Assembly: GCF_023630175.1 (NCBI RefSeq)
Contig: NZ_JALLIN010000045.1
Span: forward strand, 1 to 59,155
Source: Streptomyces cellostaticus
GTDB taxonomy: Bacteria > Actinomycetota > Actinomycetes > Streptomycetales > Streptomycetaceae
Reading direction: 5' to 3'
DNA length: 59,155 bases
Part shown: positions 43,514 to 51,659 of the stretch, one piece after another
Position numbering within the stretch: the stretch's first letter is position 1
Layout: each line of letters begins with the position of its first letter
Made by a program: the position numbers and the translations under genes
Notes under the pieces: model-generated
Told to the model about the DNA's origin: nothing
Database searches by the model: none
Seen by the model: the letters and a program-made list of their open reading frames with translations, nothing else

Positions 43514-44275
43514 ATGACTGAACTCCCGGAGCTCTCCGGCAAGGCGGCCCTCGTCACCGGCGGCAGCCGCGGTATCGGTTACGGCGTCGCCGAGGCGCTC
43601 GTCGCCCGCGGCGACCGCGTGTGCATCACCGGGCGCAACGAGGACGCCCTGAAGGAGGCCGTGGAACGGCTCGGCGCCGACCGGGTCATCGGCGTCGCGG
43701 GCAAGGCCCACGACCTCGGCCACCAGGGCGAGGCCGTCGAGCGGACCATGGAGGCCTTCGGCCGGGTCGACTTCCTGGTCAACAACGCCGGCACCAACCC
43801 CGTCTTCGGGCCGATCGCCGACCTCGACCTGGACGTCGCCCGCAAGGTGTTCGAGACCAATGTGATCTCGGCGCTCGGCTTCGCCCAGAAGACGTGGCAC
43901 GCCTGGCAGAAGGACAACGGCGGCGCGATCGTCAACATCGCCTCGATCGCGGGTCTCGCCCCCTCGCCCTTCATCGGTGCCTACGGCGTCAGCAAGGCCG
44001 CGATGATCAACCTGACCCAGCAGCTCGCGCACGAGTTCGCTCCCCGGGTGCGGGTCAACGCGATCGCCCCGGCCGTCGTGAAGACCAAGTTCGCCCAGGC
44101 CCTCTACGAGGGCCGTGAGGCCGAGGCGGCCGCCTCGTACCCGCTCGGCCGGCTCGGTGTGCCCTCCGACATCGGCGGGGCCGCCGCCTTCCTCACCTCC
44201 GAGCAGTCCGACTGGGTCACCGGTCAGACGCTCGTCGTGGACGGCGGCATGTTCCTCAACGCCGGCGTGGGCTGA
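43514..44275 (+). CDS. Short-chain dehydrogenase/reductase
   Basis: A 253-residue SDR of the classical type: TGGSRGIGYG for cofactor binding, NNAG in DFLVNNAGTNPVFGP, serine in IVNIASIAG and the catalytic YGVSK. It is a paralogue of the 42731 enzyme, with the same length. The substrate is unknown. Because it follows in the same operon, a paired role in acyl or alcohol metabolism is plausible. GGGGA precedes the ATG. Confidence 0.88.
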   Translation: MTELPELSGKAALVTGGSRGIGYGVAEALVARGDRVCITGRNEDALKEAVERLGADRVIGVAGKAHDLGHQGEAVERTMEAFGRVDFLVNNAGTNPVFGPIADLDLDVARKVFETNVISALGFAQKTWHAWQKDNGGAIVNIASIAGLAPSPFIGAYGVSKAAMINLTQQLAHEFAPRVRVNAIAPAVVKTKFAQALYEGREAEAAASYPLGRLGVPSDIGGAAAFLTSEQSDWVTGQTLVVDGGMFLNAGVG

Positions 44276-44330
44276 CACTCCGTCCGGAGGTCCCGCCCCA
44301 CCCCCGTCCGGAGGTAACGATCGGACGCAC

Positions 44331-44365
44331 GAAGGCGCCGTTTCCTTGACGGAAACGGCGCCTTC
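44331..44365 (+). terminator. Terminator of the SDR operon
   Basis: GAAGGCGCCGTTTCC (44331-44345) pairs perfectly with 44351-44365 across a 5-nt loop, a 15-bp stem, with no U tract. Confidence 0.88.
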
Positions 44366-44508
44366 GTCATGTCGAGCGCGGAGCTCCGGGGGATGACAAC
44401 GTCGTCAAGAACAAGCTGATCACGACCCTGGTACGAACCAGGTTCACAGGTGTGTCACTGCGGTAGGGTCTGCCGACCGTTGGTATAGCGGATCGAGGAG
44501 CGTGCGCG

Positions 44509-46083
44509 TTGTTCAACCGGAATCGATGCCTGCAGAAAGTGGCGGCGGTTGTATCCATAACCCTGGTGGCCGGATGCAGCGTCTTCTCCGACGGCAGCGA
44601 GGACACCGGAGGGCCGATCGTGGTCGGCACCACCAGTGCGCCCAGCACCCTGGATCCGGCCGCGTCCTGGGACCAGTCCTGGGAGCTCTTCCGCAACATC
44701 TACCAGACCCTGCTCAGCTACTCCGACGGCGCGGCCGCGCCGCAGCCCGACGCGGCCGAGAGCTGCGAGTTCACCGAATCGAACACCGTCTACACGTGCA
44801 AGCTGCGTGAGGGCCTGACCTTCTCCAACGGGCACAAGCTGGACGCCCAGGCCGTCAAGTACTCGATCGACCGGATCAAGACGATCGACGTCAGCACCGG
44901 TCCCGCCGGCCTGCTGGACGGCCTCGACCAGGTCCAGGTGGTGAACGAGCGCGAGGTCGCCTTCCACCTCAACAAGCCCAACGCCACCTTCCCGTTCGTG
45001 CTGGCCACGCCCGGCATGTCGATCGTGGATCCGGCGGAGTACCCGAAGGACGGCCTGCGCAAGGACGGCAGGGTGCTCGGATCCGGGCCCTACAACCTGG
45101 AGTCCTACCAGGAGGGCAAGCAGGCCGTGCTGGTCGGCAACAAGCGCTACAAGGGCTCCGCGAAGCGCAGAAACGATGCGGTGACCATCCGCTACTACCA
45201 GGACTCGCGTGCGCTGGCCGACGACCTGCGCCACAAGAAGGTCGACCTCACCTTCCGCGGCCTCGCCGCCGACGACGTCATCTCCTTCCAGCGCTACGAC
45301 GACAAGGACATCGACGTCATCGACGGCCCCAGCAGCGAGATCGAGTACCTGGTGTTCAACCCCAAGGACCCCTGGGTCGCCAAGCCCGCCGTCCGCAGGG
45401 CCGTCGCGCAGCTCATCAACCGCGGCGAGATCGTGCACCGGGTGTACAAGGACACCGTCCAGCCGCTGTACTCCATGGTCCCCGCCGGACTGACCGGCCA
45501 CTCCACCGCCTTCTTCGATGACTTCGGAGACCCCAGCGTCAGCAAGGCCGCCAAGATCCTCGCCGACGGGGGCATCAACCAGAAGGTGCCGCTGACCCTC
45601 TGGTACACCACGGACCGCTACGGCTCGGCGACCGCGAAGGAGTTCCAGGAGATCAAGCGCCAGCTCGAGGCGTCCGGTCTGTTCACCGTCACCCTGCACG
45701 GCCGCCCCTGGAACACCTACGTGACCGGCTACCAGAAGGGCGAGTATCCGGTGTTCGGCCGCGGCTGGTCCCCCGACTTCCCCGACGCCGACAACTTCAT
45801 CGCGCCGTTCGTCGGCAAGCAGAACGCCGTCGGCACGCCCTACGCCTCGCCCACGATCACCGACGACCTGCTGCCCACCTCCCGCCGCGAGAGCGACCGC
45901 GCCAAGGTGGTGAAGGAGTTCCGCCAGGCGCAGACGATCCTGGCGAAGGACGCGCGGCTGCTGCCGCTGTGGCAGGGCAAGCAGTACCTGGCGGCGAGCG
46001 CCGACATCTCCGGCGCGGAGCGCTCCCTCGACCCGTCGGCGATCATGATGATGTGGGAGCTGTTCCGGAAGACCAGCTGGTAG
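44509..46083 (+). CDS. Oligopeptide/nickel-type ABC transporter substrate-binding lipoprotein
   Basis: A 524-residue family-5 solute-binding protein. It starts with a signal peptide and lipobox LVAGC (Cys23), then TSAPSTLDPAASWDQSWELF and SKAAKILADGGINQKVPLTL, typical of peptide or opine binding proteins. It is not accompanied by permease or ATPase genes, so it may deliver ligand to a distant transporter or act as a receptor. TTG 44509 is the start, with GAGGAG at 44495-44500. A hairpin CCTGGT-ACGA-ACCAGG lies upstream at 44427-44442. Confidence 0.9.
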   Translation: MFNRNRCLQKVAAVVSITLVAGCSVFSDGSEDTGGPIVVGTTSAPSTLDPAASWDQSWELFRNIYQTLLSYSDGAAAPQPDAAESCEFTESNTVYTCKLREGLTFSNGHKLDAQAVKYSIDRIKTIDVSTGPAGLLDGLDQVQVVNEREVAFHLNKPNATFPFVLATPGMSIVDPAEYPKDGLRKDGRVLGSGPYNLESYQEGKQAVLVGNKRYKGSAKRRNDAVTIRYYQDSRALADDLRHKKVDLTFRGLAADDVISFQRYDDKDIDVIDGPSSEIEYLVFNPKDPWVAKPAVRRAVAQLINRGEIVHRVYKDTVQPLYSMVPAGLTGHSTAFFDDFGDPSVSKAAKILADGGINQKVPLTLWYTTDRYGSATAKEFQEIKRQLEASGLFTVTLHGRPWNTYVTGYQKGEYPVFGRGWSPDFPDADNFIAPFVGKQNAVGTPYASPTITDDLLPTSRRESDRAKVVKEFRQAQTILAKDARLLPLWQGKQYLAASADISGAERSLDPSAIMMMWELFRKTSW

Positions 46084-46111
46084 CCGGTGCGGTCATCGGA
46101 GCCGGAGTCCG

Positions 46112-46134
46112 GTGTCAGTGGTCGCCTGTAGGTT
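46112..46134 (+). promoter_or_regulatory. RecA-NDp/PafBC-type DNA-damage promoter of ung
   Basis: GTGTCAGTG (46112-46120), 8 nt, TAGGTT (46129-46134). Only the first base departs from the TTGTCRGTG-N8-TAnnnT pattern. The start site would be ~46141, leaving a ~30-nt leader with GAGGA before GTG 46173. Confidence 0.65.
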
Positions 46135-46172
46135 CTGAACCTGAAGTGACCGCACATCGTGAGGACGTTGAC

Positions 46173-46856
46173 GTGACCGACACCGCCATGCTGCCCGAGT
46201 CCTGGCGCGGGGTTCTGGGCGACGAACTGCAGCAGCCCTACTTCAAGGAACTGATCGAGTTCGTCGAGGAGGAGCGTGCGAGGGGTCCCGTCTACCCGCC
46301 GCGCGAGGAGGTCTTCGCCGCGCTGGCCGCGACGCCCTACGACAAGGTCAAGGTCCTGGTCCTCGGCCAGGACCCGTACCACGGCGAGGGCCAGGGCCAC
46401 GGCCTGTGCTTCTCGGTCCGTCCCGGGGTGAGGACCCCGCCCTCCCTGCGGAACATCTACAAGGAGATGAAGGAGGAGCTGGGCCTGCCCGTCCCCGACA
46501 ACGGCTATCTGATGCCGTGGGCCGAACAGGGCGTGCTGCTGCTCAACGCGGTGCTGACGGTCCGGGCCGGGGAGGCCAACTCGCACAAGGGCAAGGGCTG
46601 GGAGAAGTTCACGGACGCGGTGATCCGCGCGGTGGCCTCCCGCCCCGACCCGGCGGTCTTCGTGCTGTGGGGCAACTACGCGCAGAAGAAGCTCCCGCTG
46701 ATCGACGAGACCCGGCACGTGGTGGTGAAGGGCGCGCACCCCTCGCCGCTGTCCGCCAAGAAGTTCCTCGGCTCCCGCCCCTTCACCCGGATCAACGAGG
46801 CCGTGGCCGCCCAGGGGCACGAGGCCGTCGACTGGCGGATCCCCGACCTGGGCTGA
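46173..46856 (+). CDS. ung: Uracil-DNA glycosylase, family 1
   Basis: A 227-residue enzyme that removes uracil from DNA to begin base-excision repair. The active-site loop GQDPYHGEGQ holds the catalytic Asp67, and the HPSPLS loop near the C-terminus completes it. The length fits the family. The GTG start has GAGGA 7 nt upstream. A damage-type promoter precedes it and a hairpin follows, so it is transcribed alone. Confidence 0.96.
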   Translation: MTDTAMLPESWRGVLGDELQQPYFKELIEFVEEERARGPVYPPREEVFAALAATPYDKVKVLVLGQDPYHGEGQGHGLCFSVRPGVRTPPSLRNIYKEMKEELGLPVPDNGYLMPWAEQGVLLLNAVLTVRAGEANSHKGKGWEKFTDAVIRAVASRPDPAVFVLWGNYAQKKLPLIDETRHVVVKGAHPSPLSAKKFLGSRPFTRINEAVAAQGHEAVDWRIPDLG

Positions 46857-46873
46857 CCCGATCGGCCCCGCGT

Positions 46874-46894
46874 GGCCCCGTGTCGTACGGGGCC
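46874..46894 (+). terminator. Terminator after ung
   Basis: GGCCCCGT (46874-46881) pairs with ACGGGGCC (46887-46894) over a 5-nt loop. Confidence 0.65.
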
Positions 46895-46974
46895 GCCTGC
46901 CCCGGATCGCCGGTTCCTGCGGCTAGCGTCGGCTCGGACGGTGACCCGACAGCCGACGACGGCCGGAGGACCTG

Positions 46975-47505
46975 GTGGCGGAGCGACAGGAGCAGACGGC
47001 GCCGGACGCCGTGCTGAAGCGGATCGGGCAGGTCGTGATACTGCACCACGGCGGCGACCGTGAGGAGGCCCGCCGCCGCCTCCTGCTGCTGTGGGCGGAG
47101 ATCGGCGAGGACGGCGCCGCGCTGCACCGCTGCACCCTGGCCCACTACCTGGCCGACACCCAGGACGACCCGGCCGACGAACTGGCCTGGGACCTGCGGG
47201 CGTTGTCCGCGGCCGAGGAACTGACCGACGGGCGCGGCACCGGTGACCCGGTCGGCGCCCGTGCCTTCCTGCCCTCGCTCCACCTCAATCTGGCCGCCGA
47301 CTACGCCAAGCTGGGCCGTGTCGAGGCCGCCCGCAGCCATCTCGGCCGGGCCCGCCGCACCGCCGGTGCGCTGTCCGACGACGGCTACGGCGACGCGGTG
47401 CGGGCGGCGATCGGCCGACTGGAACTGCGGCTGGGGGACGGGGGCGCCCCGGGCGGCTCCTGGGGACCGCCGAGGCAGCGGCCCACGGGCGGGACGGATC
47501 GGTGA
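46975..47505 (+). CDS. TPR-like conserved hypothetical protein
   Basis: A 176-residue all-helical protein. Helical pairs such as LHRCTLAHYLADTQDDPADE with LAWDLRALSAAEELTDGRG, and LHLNLAADYAKLGRVEAARS with HLGRARRTAGALSDDGYGDA look like two or more tetratricopeptide units. These often mediate protein contacts. No function is known. GGAGG lies 5-9 nt before the GTG. A TAGCGT hexamer at 46924-46929 may be its -10. Confidence 0.75.
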   Translation: MAERQEQTAPDAVLKRIGQVVILHHGGDREEARRRLLLLWAEIGEDGAALHRCTLAHYLADTQDDPADELAWDLRALSAAEELTDGRGTGDPVGARAFLPSLHLNLAADYAKLGRVEAARSHLGRARRTAGALSDDGYGDAVRAAIGRLELRLGDGGAPGGSWGPPRQRPTGGTDR

Positions 47506-47525
47506 CCGCGGACCTCGGTGTCCGC

Positions 47526-47574
47526 GCAGGTCAGTGCCCGCAGGTCAGTGCCCGCAGGTCAGTGCCCGTAGGTC
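47526..47574. repeat. 14-bp tandem repeat over the end of the lipoprotein gene
   Basis: GCAGGTCAGTGCCC recurs at 47526, 47540 and 47554, and a partial fourth unit with one change begins at 47568. The array runs from just outside the lipoprotein gene into its last codons and stop (47559-47561). Confidence 0.85.
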
Positions 47575-48020
47575 TGCTCGCAGATCTCCGACTCGGGGCT
47601 GCCGCCGCGCCAGCCGCCGTACTGCCTACCGAGGGCGCACACGTCCGGGGCCGGCGGCACCGGCTGCGCCGCACCCGGCAGGCCGCCGCCCCGCTCCCGT
47701 GGGGCCTGGTGAGGCGGGGCGGGTGCGGGCGGAGCGGCCGGGCGGTGGGTGAGCGGCGGTGCCGCGGGCGTCCGGTGCGGAGCGGCCGGCTCGCCGTGCC
47801 GCGGCCGCCGCGACGGACCGACCATCTCCAGCGCCTCCCGCGCCGGTGCCTGCACCACCCGCGGCACGGCACTGCCGTCCGGACGGGGCTCCGTCCGCCG
47901 CGAGGGCACGGTGTCCGCCGGGGGGCCGGGGGCCGCCGGGCCCTGTACCGTGACACAGCCGGAGAGGGCCGAGGCGGCCACGGTGACCAGGAGCGCTGCG
48001 GTGGTCGTCGTTCGATGCAC
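47559..48020 (-). CDS. Secreted Pro-rich lipoprotein
   Basis: A 153-residue protein. The signal peptide ends in lipobox ALSGC (Cys22). Residues ~30-120 are Pro/Ala/Arg-rich, likely a cell-wall-spanning linker. The C-terminus holds a short conserved-looking block with two cysteines (VCALGRQYGGWRGGSPESEICEQ is split by its second Cys, which probably forms a disulphide). GTG 48020 is the start. No function is known. Its final codons lie in a 14-bp tandem repeat. Confidence 0.78.
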   Translation of the reverse strand: MHRTTTTAALLVTVAASALSGCVTVQGPAAPGPPADTVPSRRTEPRPDGSAVPRVVQAPAREALEMVGPSRRPRHGEPAAPHRTPAAPPLTHRPAAPPAPAPPHQAPRERGGGLPGAAQPVPPAPDVCALGRQYGGWRGGSPESEICEQTYGH

Positions 48021-48418
48021 CCGTGCAACTCTGCTGGGTCGGCCACCGAGTCGGCACCGTGCACCGGGTGTTGATGCCCCGCACGGGTGATCTCCTGCCC
48101 CGTACGGACGGCTCCGGCGTCGCCGGGGTGACGCCTCGGTCGCCGGTGGCGCCGCCGATCCGCTCGCGGACCGGGCCGGCGTGGCCGTCGTACCGGGCCC
48201 CGCTCCTCGCCCACGCGGGCGCGGTCCGGCGGAGGCCGTGCCGTTCACCGGTGTGCCGGTGCCTGCCCGCCATCGGGCGACGCCCGCCCCGGAACCTCTC
48301 GGCCCGAGGGGCCGGCCGCCCCGTATGCTTCCGGCAGGCATCCGCAGGCATCCGCAGGCATCCGCAGGCATCCGCAGGCATCCGCAGGCATCCGCAGGCG
48401 ATCGGCAGAGGAGAGCAC
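48021..48418. other. 398-bp divergent intergenic region
   Basis: It lies between the lipoprotein gene (minus) and the Gfo/Idh gene (plus). A -10-like TATGCT is at 48324-48329. Directly after it comes a 10-bp tandem repeat array at 48341-48400. The rest is G/C-rich with no recognised gene. Confidence 0.5.
48341..48400 (+). repeat. 10-bp tandem repeat (x6) in the leader of the Gfo/Idh gene
   Basis: TCCGCAGGCA is repeated five times in perfect register from 48341 and a sixth time with the last base changed to G. The unit is not a multiple of three and equals one helical turn. It starts ~5 nt after the expected start site and ends ~19 nt before the GTG. Confidence 0.95.
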
Positions 48419-49330
48419 GTGAGAGTCGGCTGCATCGGACTCGGCGACATCGCGCAGAAGGCGTATCTGCCGGTGCTGGGCACGCAGCCGGGCGTCGAAC
48501 TGCACCTGCAGACCCGGACGGCCGCCACCCTCACCCGGGTCGCCGACTCGCTGCATCTGCCGGACGCACAGCGGCACACCACCCTGGACTCGCTGCTCGC
48601 GGCCGGCCTGGACGCGGCCTTCGTGCACGCGCCGACCGCCGTCCACCCGGACATCGTGACCCGGCTGCTGGAGGCGGGCGTACCCACCTACGTGGACAAG
48701 CCCCTCGCCCACGAACTCACCGACTCCGAGCGGCTGGTGGCGCTCGCCGAGCGCCGCGACGTCTCGCTCTCCGTCGGCTTCAACCGCCGTCACGCCCCGG
48801 CGTACGCACAGTGCCTGGACCATCCGCGCGAGCTGATCCTCATGCGGAAGAACCGGATCGGGCTGCCGGAGGAGCCCCGCTCGCTGATCCTCGACGACTT
48901 CATCCACGTCGTCGACACACTGCGCTTCCTGGTGCCGGGCGTGATCGACGACGTGACCGTGCGCGCCCGGGTCGAGGGCGGGCTGCTGCACCACGTGGTG
49001 CTCCAGCTCGCCGGGGACGGCTTCACGGCGCTCGGTGTGATGAACCGGCTCAGCGGCTCGGCCGAGGAGATCCTCGAGGTCTCCGGGCAGGACACCAAGC
49101 GCGAGGTGCTCAACCTGGCCGAGGTGGTCGACCACAAGGGCCAGCCGACGGTACGCCGGCGCGGCGACTGGGTGCCGGTGGCCCGGCAGCGCGGCATCGA
49201 GCAGGCGGTCCTCGCCTTCCTCGGCGCGGTGCGCGCCGGCCAGGTGCTCAGCGCCCGGGACGCACTGGCGACCCATGAGCTGTGCGAGCGCGTGGTGCGT
49301 GCGGTTGTGGACCGGTCCGCCGCAGCCTGA
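48419..49330 (+). CDS. Gfo/Idh/MocA family oxidoreductase
   Basis: A 303-residue NAD(P)-dependent dehydrogenase. The Rossmann start VRVGCIGLGDIAQKAYLPVL, the EKP-like motif here YVDKPLAHEL, and the SVGFNRRHAPAY segment are typical. The substrate is likely a sugar or polyol derivative. AGGAGA lies 4-5 nt before GTG 48419. A longer in-frame reading to 48023 would run through the tandem repeat and is not credible. The 3' end overlaps lnt tail to tail by 83 bp. Confidence 0.88.
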   Translation: MRVGCIGLGDIAQKAYLPVLGTQPGVELHLQTRTAATLTRVADSLHLPDAQRHTTLDSLLAAGLDAAFVHAPTAVHPDIVTRLLEAGVPTYVDKPLAHELTDSERLVALAERRDVSLSVGFNRRHAPAYAQCLDHPRELILMRKNRIGLPEEPRSLILDDFIHVVDTLRFLVPGVIDDVTVRARVEGGLLHHVVLQLAGDGFTALGVMNRLSGSAEEILEVSGQDTKREVLNLAEVVDHKGQPTVRRRGDWVPVARQRGIEQAVLAFLGAVRAGQVLSARDALATHELCERVVRAVVDRSAAA

Positions 49331-50822
49331 GCGCCCGTACGCCCTCGCCCACGCACAGCGCCGCCAGCACCAGCAGGGTGCCGTGCACCGGCCAGTCGCC
49401 GTAGCGCACGTACGGGGTGATCCCGTGGGCCAGCGGCACCTCGTACAGATGGGCGGTGCTCGCGCCGGTGCCGAGCCACGGGCCGAGGCGCTGCCCGGCC
49501 GGGCCGTAGACGGCCGAGACACCGGTCAGGGTCGAGTGCACCATCGGGCGGCCGGTCTCGGCGGCCCGCAGCGCGGCCAGCGAGGCGTGCTGCCCGGGGG
49601 CCCAGCTCCCCTGGAAGGACGAGGTGGAGGACTGGCCGAGCAGCACGTCCGCGCCGTCCCCGGCCAGCCGCCGGCTCATGTCCGGGAACGCCGTCTCGAA
49701 GCACACCAGCGGACCGACCCGCAGCCCGTGCCCGACGTTCATCACGACCTGCTCGGTGCCCCGCCGCCGGTCCTCACCGGCCGCCCTGCCCACCGAGGTG
49801 GCCCAGCCCAGTACGGAGCGGGCCGGGACGTACTCGCCGAAGGGGATGAGCCGCATCTTGTCGTAGCGCTGCCCCGTCGGGCCCCGCGCACCGACGAGGA
49901 CCGAGCTCTTGAAGATGCCGGGCCGGTCGGAGCGGCGGGCGTCCACATTGACCAGCAGGTCGGCGCCGGTCTGCCGGGACAGCGCGGCGATCCGCCGGGC
50001 CAGGTCGGGCCGCTGGTCCAGGTCGAAGCCGACGCTGCTCTCACCCCACACGATCAGGTCGGCGCCCTGTCCGACGAGCCGCCTGGTGAGTTGTTCCTCG
50101 CGGTCGAAACGCCGGTCGGGGCCGTCCGTCCCGCCGACGACACCCGGCTGGACGACGGCGATCCGCACCGAGCCGTCGACGTCCGGGCGGGGCGCCCACG
50201 CCCAGGCGGCGGAGGTGGCGGCGGCGGTGGCGACCAGTGAGGCCACCGCCGGTATCCGCGACGCGCGCACCGACACCAGTACCGCCACGGCCACGTTGAC
50301 GGCCACGACCAGGAAGCTGAGCAGCCACACCCCGCCGACCGAGGCCAGCCGCAGCGCCGGCCCGACCTGCCACTGGCTGGAGCCGAGCATCCCCCAGGGG
50401 CCGCCGAGGCCCTGCCAGGAGCGGACCAGCTCCACCGCCAGCCACGCCGAGGGCAGCACCAGCAGCGCGGCCGCTCCCCGCGCCGGTGACGCGGCGGCGC
50501 CGAGGAACCGGCGGACCAGCAGGCCCCAGGGCGCCCAGAGCACGCCCAGCAGTCCGGCTATCAGGAAGATGAACACGTGCAGGCTCGGCAGCAGCCAGTG
50601 GTGCACGGCCACCATGAACCCGAAGCCACCGCACCAGCCGTCGTACGCGGCCCGCCGTGCGGTCGGCGCGGAACGCGCCAGCAGGATCCAGGGCACCAGG
50701 GCGACGTACGCGAACCACCACAGCGCCGGCGCCGGGAACGCGAGCACGGGCAGGGCGCCCGCGAGGGCGGCGACGCCGGAGCGCCGCCAGGGGGAGGTGA
50801 GCCAGTGCTCGATCGTCCTCAT
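49248..50822 (-). CDS. lnt: Apolipoprotein N-acyltransferase
   Basis: A 524-residue membrane enzyme that adds the third acyl chain to lipoproteins. Six or more hydrophobic helices fill residues ~15-210. The carbon-nitrogen hydrolase domain then carries the catalytic triad Glu261 (VWGESSV), Lys322 (YDKMRLIPFG) and Cys374 (PLVCFETAF). ATG 50822 has GGGAGA at a good distance. Many of the lipoproteins encoded in this window are potential substrates. The C-terminal ~28 residues overlap the end of the Gfo/Idh gene on the other strand. Confidence 0.92.
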   Translation of the reverse strand: MRTIEHWLTSPWRRSGVAALAGALPVLAFPAPALWWFAYVALVPWILLARSAPTARRAAYDGWCGGFGFMVAVHHWLLPSLHVFIFLIAGLLGVLWAPWGLLVRRFLGAAASPARGAAALLVLPSAWLAVELVRSWQGLGGPWGMLGSSQWQVGPALRLASVGGVWLLSFLVVAVNVAVAVLVSVRASRIPAVASLVATAAATSAAWAWAPRPDVDGSVRIAVVQPGVVGGTDGPDRRFDREEQLTRRLVGQGADLIVWGESSVGFDLDQRPDLARRIAALSRQTGADLLVNVDARRSDRPGIFKSSVLVGARGPTGQRYDKMRLIPFGEYVPARSVLGWATSVGRAAGEDRRRGTEQVVMNVGHGLRVGPLVCFETAFPDMSRRLAGDGADVLLGQSSTSSFQGSWAPGQHASLAALRAAETGRPMVHSTLTGVSAVYGPAGQRLGPWLGTGASTAHLYEVPLAHGITPYVRYGDWPVHGTLLVLAALCVGEGVRALRLRRTGPQPHAPRARTAHGSPVRPGR

Positions 50823-51095
50823 GAGGAGTCTCCCTACCCAGCACTGCCTCCAGTGTGCTCGCCGGAGGCGATCTCCGACAGGGCGCGCCGGGGCGCGCCC
50901 CGGCTCACCCGGGAACGGACGCCGGAGCGGGCTGGTGCCGTGTCGGCCAGGGTCGGCCCCGTCGCGATGCCCGGCGGGCACTCCCGCCGCACCGGCCGAA
51001 AGCCCGGGTACGCCCGGTACGAGGGCTTCCGTCCGGCACGCCGGGAACACTCACCGGACACCGCTCCTCGACGGGCAGACCTCGGCCGCGCGGCA

Positions 51096-51548
51096 CTAGG
51101 ACGTCCTGCGCCACTTCTCGTGCACGACGACCCGGCTCAGCCGCCAGCCCTCCGGCGTGCGCAGCAGCCCGAACTCGTACCGGCCGCCGCACACCAGGTC
51201 GGGGCCGAGGCCGCCGTCGCCGGCGAGGCGCATCGGGCTGACGTAGTCGGCCCGGACGCGCGCGGTGTCCCCGGTGTCGTGCTCGTGGATCTGGAACCGC
51301 ACCCGGCGGTTGACGATCAGATGCTGGCGCATCCCGAACGACTCGAGGCTCTGGGCGAGCCACCCGGCCACCCGGCCGGCCCCGCCCTCGATGCCGCCGG
51401 CGGAGCGGTAGTCGGCCCGCCCATCCGCCGTGAACAGTTCCCGGTAGGCCGTCCAGTCGCCGTCGTCCACCGCCACCGCGTACTCGGTGACCGTCTCGTC
51501 CACGGCCAGCCGGTCCATCACGGTCGCGAGCTCCCCACGCTGCGTCAT
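51096..51548 (-). CDS. SnoaL-like/NTF2-fold protein
   Basis: A 150-residue protein with the SnoaL_4 fold: the segment MDRLAVDETVTEYAVAVDDG, then WTAYRELFTADGRADYRSAG, and RYEFGLLRTPEGWRLSRVVV. Such proteins range from polyketide cyclases and dehydratases to unknowns; no cluster is near, so a role cannot be assigned. ATG 51548 is chosen over longer in-frame starts because the family begins near MTQRGELATVMDRL. It is on the minus strand with little space to the phosphotransferase gene upstream. Confidence 0.8.
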   Translation of the reverse strand: MTQRGELATVMDRLAVDETVTEYAVAVDDGDWTAYRELFTADGRADYRSAGGIEGGAGRVAGWLAQSLESFGMRQHLIVNRRVRFQIHEHDTGDTARVRADYVSPMRLAGDGGLGPDLVCGGRYEFGLLRTPEGWRLSRVVVHEKWRRTS

Positions 51549-51659
51549 CGGCACAGTGTTGGCCAAGTCGGGCCGGGTGCCAAGTGCGCGGGCGGTATCG
51601 GGGGCCACGCGCCCACGGCCGGCGGGGCCTCCCGGCAGGCGGTCCCGGGGGCGCGGCGC

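Noticed and set aside
48341..48400. CRISPR-like array
   Set aside because: Units are 10 bp and contiguous, with no spacers, so this is a simple tandem repeat.
50834..51061. 75-codon minus-strand ORF upstream of lnt
   Set aside because: Arg/Pro-rich without family features. It fills the gap upstream of lnt but is not supported.
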